From contig NAOQ01000013.1 in assembly GCA_002751075.1 (NCBI GenBank), positions 1,585 through 43,720 of the forward strand: a DNA stretch of 42,136 nucleotides, written 5' to 3'. The notes below the pieces were generated by a model. It saw only the letters and a list, made by a program, of their open reading frames with translations. It did no database searches and was not told the DNA's origin. The stretch comes from Ichthyophonus hoferi (Eukaryota > Opisthokonta > Ichthyosporea > Ichthyophonida > Ichthyophonidae). This document shows, piece after piece, positions 1 to 11,300 of the stretch (positions within the stretch are counted from its first letter, which is position 1; every line of letters begins with the position of its first letter). A program made the position numbers and the translations under genes.

Positions 1-88
1 ATATTATAACTTACAGGAAGATATAGGGGGGTCTATATTGTAACTTACAGGGAGATATAGGGGGGTCTATATTATAACTTAAAGGAGG
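1..88. repeat. 34-base G-rich tandem repeat in CPSF1 intron
   Basis: About two and a half copies of a 34-base unit (copies at or before 1-31, 32-65, and 66 to about 88). Each unit has TCTATATTRTAACTTACAG followed by AGATATA and a run of five or six G. It lies directly upstream of the exon at 121, within an intron that continues to the left. Confidence 0.8.
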
Positions 89-120
89 GGTGTGGGTGTA
101 GATGCACTTGATGACTGCAG

Positions 121-213
121 GGTTTGTAGTGGATGATTTTACCCTGGGAATGTCAGTAACTGACAACTATGCCAACTACATGATATTCCACTATATGCCC
201 GAGGGTAGGCTGT

Positions 214-248
<35 letters not shown>

Positions 249-2848
249 ATCTCTATCTCTATTCCTCAATGGTCATAGTGAATAAAAATGAAGAGAGAGG
301 GATGAGAGATATTAAGAGAGATTGATGTATATATAACCCTTATATTGTATTGTACGTTATAGGAACGTCATCCTACGTGTAGACAGCAATCCAAGTGTAG
401 CTGTCTATGTGTTGTTGACTGTGGTATGAAGGCTATCATACATAAGATACTAATAGATAGCTTCACACTATCCTACATATAGACCCAGATAGTCGAGGTG
501 GCACAAGACTCCTACGGAAGGCTGATTTCCATGTAGGAAGGTAAGAAACTGAGCCTTGGTTAGCATGTGGTTGAGTGTAATACTAATTTGTATTAAGCCT
601 ATTGGCCTGCCATGTTAATATTAAAATGGATGATGTATTTTATCATCAGTCTGTATTTCGTTTATTTGACAGTATCTATACATAGTATTATAAACTGGTT
701 TTCCTTTTATCTCCTTCACACATACAGTCATATATGCTATTGTACTATCATGCTGTTATATATATCCGAATGACATGTATAGCCACACTTATCTACTTTC
801 AATTACACGCGCATTGCTCTCTGTGACTGTTATTCATTCTCTTTTCATTTAACTCCTCATTCTCCTCCTCTCTCCCCCCTCTCTGCCTTAGTCGCATCAA
901 CACTATGGTCCGCATTCAAACGAGACATCTCCCAGGCGATTCCTTTGCCAAGACCTGTCACATTAACTATATGGGTAATTGACCCCTTCCCTCCTCCTTT
1001 CTCTTCCTTTGCCTCTCCCTGTTACTGTACTATCACCCTGGCTATTATTCTTATTTTCTGTCAAGGTTTCTTGTCTAACCAATCATCCCTTTGACATGTA
1101 ATGTATCTATTGTGTTTGTACCAATCAAGGTGGACCTTTAACTACCTATTATGGCAAAGCTCTCTGACAACGGGTGTAATAACAAAGGAAGTGTACCATA
1201 TAGAGGTCTAAAGAGGGATAATGATTGGATATCGTATAGCAATAAAGTCGTGAGGAGAGGATGCAAACCCCATGATATTGCTTCAATTATTATAATTATA
1301 AACACACCTAACTACCAATCATCGATGATCAACATACTTTTACCTAATTAATGCGGTTAGTCACCTCATTTATTATTGGTCTACCACTAATTGTGGTTAG
1401 AGCTATATGGTTATTGTAATATGAATTGAAAATTTATTATTACAGGCTTTGCTTTTGGACGATAATACATATGATTGGTCAAAAGATAGCAACAATTACA
1501 CTGATATTATTAATAGCTGTTCATATTATTAGCTGTAATTAATGTTTATTACTAAACGTATTTTTTTTTCCTGCAAAACCAGTAAATTTTAAAATTACTT
1601 TAAAAGTGGGGAGAGTCGAAAATGCAAACAAAAAAATAGTGACACTAAACCGTCAGCCCTAATTACTACTGATTAGCTGCTAATTATTACTAATTACCTG
1701 CCTCCCCTTAGGTACTCTGGATGGTAGTTTGTGTTACGTCATGGCTTTGGGAGAGAAGGTCTACCGTCGCCTATCCACCCTCCAATCACGACTCACTACA
1801 CAAGTTCAGCACGTGGGTGGTCTCAATCCTCGTTCTCATAGGTTAGTGTGTGACAAGGCAGTGGGCATGGACTGGGCGTTGACTGGTGTACTTGTGTATA
1901 AGAGGGAGAGGGAGAGGAAAGAGTGTATTGATTTTAATTGGGTGTATTTGGATATGCTTATTATATTTGATGTGGGATCACTGGGCATGCTGTTGATAGT
2001 ATATTATATTCACTTATATACACCGGTAATAGTCCTTGTGTAGAGAATTAGATTAGCACCCAACCCTTGACAGGGCCTTATCTGTCATTAACCGCTATAG
2101 ATCTGGTTTATATTTACTATATATTGGAGTGTGACGGGAAGAGTAGTGGTCTTTATTGGCTAATTAGGTACTGGTATAATGCATGTTTATATATTTTTAT
2201 ATTTATATATGCATTTGCATTCACATGTACTTTCGCTTCACCAAATTATTATCTTCCAGTACATGCAGTCTCAGCCTAAGGAGCTGATCCCGACCTGCAC
2301 ATTCACCCACTGTTTATGCATTAATTCATGCATTCTTCTCAAAAATATCTCTAACAACACTCGCATATCTAACTCCTCTTCAACAATATACATACAGAGT
2401 ATATCAACCTATGGCAGCTGTTTCGACCAATCCCTGCCGTAATATTTTAGATGGTGACTTGCTATGGGTCTACCCTTATTTATCCATCAGTATGCGACGT
2501 GATCTTGCTCGACAGGTATACCCATTTGCTGTTGTATTGTGATCTGTGCCTAATATGGTATTGTTGGACTGGACGTGTTTTGTGTGGAATCTTTTTTATT
2601 CAATGTAGGCATCTATATCTATGTATATATACATGTATTGGTATGTACAATTATGAGTGATTGATATTCTGTATAGTAAGGTGTTATGGTAAACAGAAAG
2701 GCAGCTAGGATTAGAGCCTGTGGATGGGACATAGACAAAAACAGGTATATTAGCAATGGACTAATATTTGGGGCTATAGATCGGTACCAATCCCAATCAA
2801 ATCATTCAAGACCTTCAAGAATTGGACTACGCTACTGGCTTGCTGTAG
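121..2848 (+). CDS. CPSF1: CPSF1 (CPSF160), C-terminal exons, 5' end outside window
   Basis: This is the 3' end of the gene for the largest subunit of the nuclear cleavage and polyadenylation specificity factor, a beta-propeller scaffold of the complex that reads the AAUAAA signal. Seven coding exons join in phase: 121-204, 483-540, 892-974, 1712-1841, 2074-2105, 2451-2515, 2780-2848 (stop TAG), giving about 172 residues. Matches to the family C-terminus recalled from memory: RLLRKADFHVGSRINT in exons 2-3, TLDGSLCYVMALGEKVYRRL and GGLNPRSHR in exon 4, DGDLLWVYPYLS in exon 6, and QIGTNPNQIIQDLQELD in the last exon, the counterpart of the human KIGTTPDIILDDLLETD. The protein ends YATGLL, unlike the usual TAHF. 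The donor after 2105 (GTTTAT) is weak, so the 32-base exon is the least certain. All earlier exons lie left of the window. Confidence 0.93.
218..246. repeat. (CT)n microsatellite
   Basis: An uninterrupted CT dinucleotide run just inside the intron that follows the exon at 121-204. Confidence 0.9.
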
Positions 2849-3007
2849 GCCATGCTGATATGTGGTTTATAAAGCAATATTAGTAGTGTGCTACGTATAA
2901 TATACATTGCAGTGATACCATAGTGTGTAGAAGATAGCTTTGGCCAATGGTGTGGCTGGTCCCACCGTGGATTGGTTCCAGTGGATAAGATTAAAATATG
3001 GTAAGAC

Positions 3008-3013
3008 AATAAA
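3008..3013 (+). promoter_or_regulatory. Poly(A) signal of CPSF1
   Basis: AATAAA lies 160 bases after the CPSF1 stop codon. It is the first canonical signal downstream and is followed at once by a short tandem repeat. Inferred from motif and position. Confidence 0.6.
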
Positions 3014-3016
3014 ATT

Positions 3017-3068
3017 ATCTTAGATTAGTATGATGATCTTAGATTAGTGTGATGATATTAGATTAATT
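3017..3068. repeat. 19-base tandem repeat downstream of CPSF1
   Basis: Two full copies of ATCTTAGATTAGTRTGATG (3017-3035, 3036-3054) and a partial diverged third copy. It starts four bases after the AATAAA at 3008, so it would sit around the cleavage site. Confidence 0.8.
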
Positions 3069-6000
3069 ACAATTGAAGGTTCCATATAAACATAAATTAA
3101 TCCCATTGTAATTCTCCTGAAATTATTATTACTAGCATTGTATTCTCACTTGGGTTAGTCAATAACTACTGTCTATACAGTCACAACTCCATATCTACCA
3201 TTTCTTTACCCTCCATTATATATATATTATTCGATAAAAGAAGTGTAAACTGTTTCAAAATTTTATTTTATGTTCCCAGATTATGCTAAATGATCTGATC
3301 CTGGTATTACATTGTAGTAATCGCATTAAATAAAGGTTTATGCTCATAGTTTTGAGTTTACATAGTATTGAGCCTGGTATAGTTGGGAAGGAAACAACTC
3401 AAGTGATATGATCTCGTTTACCTTCATTAATCACGCATATTGGAAACATCAATTAAACGTTTAAAAGTTATCATTGTGATGATATTAAAATCAGTGAAAA
3501 TTATGTTCCGGTCATATAACATAACTCAAGACCGATATTACCTGATTTGACTCAATTAAAACAAATTGAAGGTTACAGTACTCACCCACTCCAATGAATA
3601 TTAATTAATTGTGGGTGCTTTCTTTGTTAATATGAAATAATTGCATACAGGTGCAGAAATTTGAAAATTTCAATTCGTTCTCAAAATCAAAAAAGCTGTG
3701 ATGAATATATAATCACACATTATTGCTTTATCAGAATTAACAGTCATGCTTATATATAACTAAGATAATGATGTAAAAGTTAATTGTTCTGGAGAAAAAA
3801 AGGTATGTGAATTGGTGCAGGAATTTTTGTTGTGCCCATTCAGCCAATAAATAAGAACATGTGATAGTATGAAATAAATATATGTGGTAAATAAGCCAGT
3901 TATATTGCATTAATAAAACGGGAGTCTGTTGACTTGCATACCGTACATAATAACTTAAACTGCTTTTTTATTCTAAGTACAATACATAAATTGGTTTTAT
4001 TCACGTATCGTCAGATGGTGTTAGGAATAAGAAGTAAGACGCAGGAGCGTCCCTGTGACCTATATACATTTAGAAGGAAAGGGAATATCGAATTAAGAGG
4101 TATTTTAAAGTATCCCTTTAAGCACACGGAGTACAGATATGTTAAGACACATTTTTATTATTAAACAAGTCGGCAGGATTTATCTTAGGCAGGATGCTGA
4201 AGTATTTATGTATCATCTAGACCCCAAACCATATGATCTGATAGGACAGACCTCTGCCCTTGGTCAGTTCAATTTTGAACAATCATCTTGAATTGCCATT
4301 CAACTCTAATAGATTGCTAACTATTTTTCCAAATAGCATATCTAATAATAACGGTTAACAATATTAAATGATTATAGCTATCTAAAGAGAAATCAAATTA
4401 ATTAAATATTCCTGTTTTAACAGATATTAAATTAAATAATACTTTAAAAAATAGCGATAAAAAAGTAATTAAAACAAAATGGATATGCATTGAAAGCAAA
4501 ATAAATGTCTTGATCATTAGTGAATGAATAGGTGATACAGTGTGCTATAGACCAGTAAAACAGCAAACATTGACATATCACTGCCATATACATAATTACA
4601 AGACTAAAGCATAATAGGCAATAGTCATTCTCTTCAGTTCAGGTGTTTATTATTATAATTTCTTCAATGTGCTTTTTCTTTTAATGGTAATAAAGTAATG
4701 CATTACTATATTTTAATGCTAAAATATGTTATAAAATAATGCACTCATTAGTAAATTCATTGGCGCAATTCTATCTGTGTAGATTGACGGAATGTGAATG
4801 ATTAGACAGATGAAAGATTCGCATGTTCCACACCAATGAAAAAAACGTGTACCAATAGTTAGATCCTTGCAGCTTACTCATCGACGAACAAAATATAAAA
4901 TATTATATACAATTTTATATTATTACTTACTTACTCGGTAACCTAACAAGACACATCATAGTTGGCATAAATATATTATTAATACTATTATAGTATGCAC
5001 TTTTATATATATATATATAAAAATAAGTTAACTAGTAGGAGTCTTATCTTAGTAACTTTATTAGGTATATTGTTATCAGTGGAAGCGTGGTCTAGCGCAC
5101 TACTAATATGACCAAAGAACACATACTTGAAATACTTATGATTATAGTATTGCTTAAAGTATATATAATGTTTCCATACATACGTTTAAACTCTTGGCTC
5201 TACAAGTCTTTAAAAGTATAAAAGAAAGCTGTTTGTGCTAGCAATCTTCACGGTTCTTAATCACTGCGTAAACGATTAAATGAAAAATAAATAAAAATGC
5301 CTAGCTTGGTTTCTCTACTAACTTAATATTTTGCATTGAAGGGGACGTTGATAACTTTGGGATAACATATTTAGGATAAATCGCCTTTATAATATGTATT
5401 AAGTTATCTATCTATCGCTGATTAGAGTCCTGTAGCTCAGCTCTGAGACGTGCTATTTGTAAGTTTGGAGAATCTGGTAGTCAAGTCTCGCAAGCACGAG
5501 ACCCGAATGCGATGCGATTGTCTGTTGTTCTGTATAGATCTAAGATGCTATTTCTATAGCCAGAAATAGGCACATACCTTGTGCTTTTTATCTTTTCCCG
5601 GGATTTCCTCCATCAATATCCATGATTGCCTAGCATTCTATGTTTTTTTTTAAAAAAAATTTAAAAAAACATCAGACAAATAACTGCAGTGGAAGAAAGC
5701 TCAGAAAATGTACCCAATTGTGAACTAGTTGCATATTATTGATCAATGCATAGTTAACAAGGTTACCCTGGTGCATTTAATACATAGTGAATATGACCGC
5801 CTGATATCTTCTTAATCCAGGCATGTTAAACTATATATAATCTATGCTACGCCCCATTATTATAGAATAAGTTCATTCTTTTGGATTGGAGGATATAAAT
5901 AGCCTTAATCAAAAAGAATAGCTTAATATAGCTTAGTATGGCATAGTTCATGCCTTGCATTGTGCTATTGGTTATTGCTACACTTTTCTGAGAACTCTTA

Positions 6001-7180
6001 TCTTGATTGGCTACAACCGCATTATTCTATAAGAGCCCCCTAGACTCTATTTTGATGATGGCATAGATGGCGTGTTAGCAGGGTCTCTTCGATTTGCTGA
6101 TAATATATATCTGGTATTAAATAAATCTTTGAGTAGTCTATCTTGGTAATATACTAAAATTTATTAATTTCCTTTAAACGTACGCACCCATAGCATAACC
6201 TTGATTATATTGTATTTTGTTACTTTATACCATATGTTATATTCTATGATATTATATTTTACTAGAACTCATTATATTCTATTATGCTTTCTTGTGTAAG
6301 TTTAATTCTCTATCTGAGTTTAAAGTACTACATTTTAGTCGTCTCTAACTGGTATATATATGATTGGCTCATATAATTCAATATTTTCCGATAAACCGTT
6401 CATCAACTTGGTGGAAAAAGTGCGCATTTTCAGGCCTAATTAGAGAAATATTTTTTGCTACTTTATCTTATTACTTTCATTTTTTATTTAATTAAGATTC
6501 AAGGTAGAAAACGTTAATATTTTCTATTATTACCTACCATTTTTTTTGTTCTTGTTATTTATTGGCCTTAGATAATAATTAATCTAGACCAATTACCTGT
6601 CAAGATTTGGCGGTCAGCCCATCTTAGAAATCTTTCGATAAACCAATCCATAGTAATAATTTTAATCTACTGAGTAAAATTAATAATTTTCAAATCTAAA
6701 AAAAAGTCAAGGTCTCCATCTAAAATTTCAGGATAGTCATAGGTGGATTTATAAATGAATGTGATAACATGCCAATAAAAGGGTTCTAGAGAACTTAAAC
6801 CCCAGGCTAAATTGAAGATATTTTCTTGGAAATGAAAATGAAGATGGACGGTATGGTATCGGGCAACAGATACGATAATATATAATATGTATGTGCATGT
6901 ATAAGTATATACATACGTAGAGGTAACTTCAATACTGAGTTTCTTTTTTTTGATTTGTATTTATTTACTGTGTCTTATTTTCATATTGTTTTAGGTATAT
7001 ACGGTGTGTGTTATTGTTTATTAAGTTGCTCTGTTGAAAGTGTGGGGCTTTCGTTTTTAGAACAAAATGAGTGTACTTAATATCTTTTTTTCGTATTTAC
7101 AGCTAAGGAGTGTGTGTATGTTTATGTATTTGGGAAAGTATATGTATTGGCATAGGGGTTGATAAAATCCATACTCTCTA

Positions 7181-7188
7181 TATAAATA
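7181..7188 (+). promoter_or_regulatory. TATA box of the myosin gene
   Basis: TATAAATA lies about 50 bases before a good donor (GTAAGG at 7231) and 250 bases before the ATG. Transcription starting some 30 bases downstream, near 7212, would give a very short noncoding first exon. Inferred from motif and spacing. Confidence 0.5.
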
Positions 7189-7230
7189 GGGTGCCGGAAA
7201 ACCGAGAGATAGATATCTTTAAGAATACAA

Positions 7231-7438
7231 GTAAGGCAGGTGATTGTTATGATTGAAGGGCATAAAAGTTACCTTCAAATACTACCTCTTCTGGAACAGA
7301 AAGGGGGCCCTACAGCATATGCTATCATTTTTCTTTCTTTCTACTGTACCCTCTTTCAGTCACATCCTCATATACTTAGTATACCAACATGCCTTCATAA
7401 CCCCCCCTCATCTTCCTTATACACCATGTTCCTACCAG
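7231..7438 (+). other. 5'UTR intron ending directly at the start codon
   Basis: The donor is ACAA|GTAAGG at 7231 and the acceptor is a pyrimidine-rich tract ending CCTACCAG at 7438, followed at once by ATG at 7439. This separates a noncoding first exon from the first coding exon and explains why the open frame running upstream of 7439 looks like a polypyrimidine tract rather than protein. Confidence 0.55.
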
Positions 7439-8329
7439 ATGTATACAAGCAATCAGAGGCCCAACCCGGACGGTTCTGGAGGGCACCCAAACTATCGCGA
7501 TTCCTTTCGCGATTCCTTTCGCGATTCTTTTGCCGCAGAAAATGATGAAGTCCCTCCTCCTATCTCCCCTAGACCTCGTATTCCTGCAGGCGCAAAATCT
7601 GTATTCCCCGGAGAAGGGAAACCTATGGTTCCTCTGAAGAGTAGAGGAGGTCCACCTCCTGCCATCCCTAGGAAGCCTCCTACACCTGGCCCTAAACCTA
7701 CCTCCAACACTAATAGGATGGGTAGGTATACTTTATGTGTACTTGTACATGCTATCTAGAAGATTTCTTTACTAAGAAAATAGTAGGATAATTGAGGGGT
7801 TATCTCTCTACAAACACACGAACACATAATGGATATATACTACCTACCCACCTATCTGTCTGCATACATACATATATATATATGGATGGGCCACACATCA
7901 TGTTATACTATACATTTAATCGAATCACATTTGTATCTACAAGTTACCATGGTTACCCCTATTGGCTTACACCCATCTTATATTTTAGCCCTGCCGAATC
8001 ATTTGTAACCTTTATCTTTCTCTGCCTTCTAGCTCCTACAGCAGCTAAAAAGGGACCTCCTCCTATCCCTAACCGTTCAACGGGGGGCCAGCCGGCACCG
8101 CCTGCAAGACAAAAAGCACCAACCCCAGAGCCTCAACCTCAAGCTTCTCCCAGACCAGTCCGGTCTGCGCCTAAACCGGCTCCGACTGCAAAAGGCCCCC
8201 CTCCTCGCCCTGGACCTGCCCCCCCTACCGCCCCAGCCAATCCTAGTGCCCCAGTTAAGCCCAGCGAACATAAGCCCGTTTTCAAACAAAATAGCGGAGT
8301 GTCCAGAAAGACCCCATTCGCTGATACTG
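7439..8329 (+). CDS. Myosin segment: proline-rich N-terminal extension (coding exons 1-2)
   Basis: Exons 7439-7721 and 8033-8329, joined in phase 1, encode residues 1-193. Residues 20-31 are an exact triple RDSF repeat, from a 12-base unit repeated at 7496-7531. After it come PxxP-type clusters such as [29 protein letters not shown] and GPPPIPNRS, rich in P, A, K and R. Such tracts bind SH3 or profilin-type partners in actin regulators; that role is inferred. Long-tailed class I myosins carry a comparable Pro-rich TH2 after TH1, at the other end of the protein. The join to exon 3 (8642) is in frame and the promoter lies upstream, so these exons belong to the myosin gene unless transcripts show otherwise. 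No WH2 or folded domain is visible. Confidence 0.8.
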
Positions 8330-11300
8330 GTAGAGTCTACATGTGATTGGTCGGGGTGATGGTTATATGGGTGCTTTATTTTAATCATGGAGATAGGCTG
8401 GTTAGTTATTAATGAAGATAGATAAGTTGGCATGGTGCATATGGTTGAATAGAAAGGCTATGGTGATAATAGTCTATGGGGATTGGGTGTGGGGTGGGGT
8501 AGGGAGGCGTCTTTCCGTTTTTCTTTCTCTGCTGTCTCTATTCCTCTTACTTCGCCCATACCAATATCTAGTGTCCATTACCTATATTTAAATATTTTTT
8601 TCTTGATAGCCATTGGTGTACTAAGTGGTATATATGTATAGATCTGAGAAATGCTGCTAGTGCCGGTAAGCGAGCCGTGAACTCCAGCCACTTAAATGCC
8701 GATATTAGAAAGAAAGGAGAGGAAGAGCTAGATACTGCGTTCAGGGCCACCCAGGCCAAGGGGGCTGTAGATGATATGGTCTGCATTGATTGGTTGTTGT
8801 TCTATTGTTCATGTGTGATTGACCATTATCTTTTATTGTGTTGTTGACGTCACTAACATATGGTAATATCTCTTCTTACTGGATTATTAAATTGTCTACC
8901 TGTATATACATTCCTATTATTTTTATATATTTATGTATGCAGGCGCAATCATTTTATGCTATCCTTATGCTTTCTCCATGCATGATTCTTATAACAGTAT
9001 ACGTGCTGCTATTTATTTATTTTTTACTCCTTCATTTTAGTATACATACTATTATTGTATTCCTATTGGTTGTTTTATGGATGAAACTTTTTATTCCTGT
9101 ATTGATTTATATTTGTAAGGCTGTATATTTGGATATATTATCATACTATTTCCCCATCATGCATACCATCAAACATATACATGCCTACCTATAGACCCTT
9201 ACAACCACATACATGAACTTACATATCTACCAACCGGCGCCCACCTTAATCTTAATCCACCTATCACTATGCAGGTTCTTTTAACCAGTATGAAGAATGA
9301 GGCCATCGTTAATAATCTTAAGGAGCGCTATTTTAATGACCATATCTACACTTATATTGGTGGGTTTATAGATCTATAGTTACATACCCTTTTATTTTCT
9401 AGTTCTAGTAGTGTGTACATGTGACTGACACTAGAATAAGTGTATAGGATATTGTATTAGTATATAGTATAGTTATATTTACATCGATATTTATGTTTAT
9501 ATTATTATTATTATTGACTGTTAGTAAGTATTATTACACCCGAGGTTATCTCTTTTTAATTGCCCGTTTAAATATTTTAAATACATGTACTGTAAGGTTT
9601 TAGAGGGGCTGGTAAAGTGACAACCAGCCACTGGGTATTATATTAATAGTCATAAACTAACGAACGCTTTCTATTAATTAGTTCAGATATACTAATATAT
9701 TATATTGAAGAAATCCCTCAGAGCTCCAAATAAATATCCTTATATAGCTATATAAAAATTTCTATAATTAGCTTAGTACAACAGAACCCCAGAGGTGGGT
9801 GCTGATTGATCCATTCATCTCACTCGATGTGTATAATTATGAGCTTTTGATTATGTACGTCATTCTGACCGTGTCTCATTGTGTAATAATCAGGCCCTGT
9901 GCTCATCTCTGTAAACCCTTTCAAGAAGATGTATGACGTAGGACCCGAGTTCATTAAAAAATATATGGGAAGACCCGCACACGATGTCCCTCCCCACATC
10001 TACGCCGTGGCAGACAGGTAGGGCTGGGTGATTGGCTATGCATCAATACAAGTAGACATGTATTACATTATACTATATTACATTGCATTCCACTATACAT
10101 TATTTTATTTATTTTATATTATAGCGAGGTATGAATAGGATAAGGCGTGCTGTCTGGTTTGTGATAGGTCCAAGGTTGTACATGTACACATCTATACCTC
10201 TATATGATTGCATGGTGGATGGACCAATGACTGACGGTATGTGCCATGCAGGATGTATCACCGCCTGGTGCAAGACCAATACAATCAGTGCGTTATTATC
10301 TCTGTAAGATCATCTGGTTGCACATCTATCTATAAAGTCACACTTGTGGATATATATACACATTTTCCATTTCTTTTTCGATTATTGATATATAACTATA
10401 TTTATACTCTATAATACCAACCAATAATTTCTTTTTATTTTCCCCTCCATCACCTATCTACATGCAATCTATATATACCTACCAATACTAACCGTTTAAT
10501 ATGGAGTCTAGGGAGAATCTGGTGCTGGAAAGACAGAGAACGCCAAGTTAATTATGAATCATTGGGTAATGTGTTCAGGGGGCAGTGGAGAGGTAAGAGT
10601 CTATATATGGTATATAGATAGCCTTATATGTTATATATATAGCTTGATATGGTGTATGTGTTTAGTTTGAAAAATGTTGGCTTATTGGTTCAATAGTACA
10701 TGAAAACATAAAAGCAAAGTAATGCAATCAATCAGATCGGATGTCAATGATTATAACTCAATTGCAAATAGTGTACTGCCAGAACATAGGCCCTATTGGT
10801 CAGTAGCTAATGTATATGGTTTAATGAGCCAATAACTAACCCCGATCTTACCCAAGGTGGACCGGATTAAAGATATTATCCTGGAGTCTAACCCTCTGCT
10901 AGAGGCCTTTGGCAATGCTAAGACTTTGAGGAATAATAATAGCTCTAGATTTGGTATGCTATATATATGTGTATGCGTGTATGTATATATTTATGTACAT
11001 GCGTATATGTATATATGTATGTATGCATGCATGTGTGTGTATATATGTGTATATGTGTGTATCTATATACTGTATATGCTATGTATCTCTATGCTATACT
11101 CGGCTCTATGTATATGTTTTATCTTTCTCTATTATGCCCCTTTATAGTAGTGACTCACACCAGTGCCTACTTCCTTGTTCCTTGTAATAGATATATAATG
11201 ATGTCATTTTGATGTCAGAGGTCATGTAATCTTTTTCTTTTCTTTTATTTATGTATTTAGGGAAATAATTAATTTATGTCTCTTTTGATTCGAGAGAAAA

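Larger units (their letters stand above)
2849..7180. other. Intergenic AT-rich stretch, no gene seen
   Basis: Between the CPSF1 stop and the myosin promoter. Open frames are short (the longest, 3934-4164, is 76 codons with no recognisable features) and none is flanked by good splice signals. The stretch holds the CPSF1 poly(A) signal, a 19-base tandem repeat and an A/T-run palindrome near 5640-5672. I found no RNA gene. Confidence 0.6.

Noticed and set aside
5085-5140. Second tRNA-like start (GTGGTCTAGCGC)
   Set aside because: No T-arm GGTTCRA match and no acceptor-stem pairing.
5425-5520. tRNA-like A-box (TAGCTCAGC) followed by stem-like sequence
   Set aside because: No acceptable B-box or cloverleaf could be drawn; at most a decayed tRNA-derived relic.
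10857-11212. Cys/Tyr/Met-rich open frames
   Set aside because: They are translations of a TATG/TGTA-rich intron following the myosin exon at 10857-10953.
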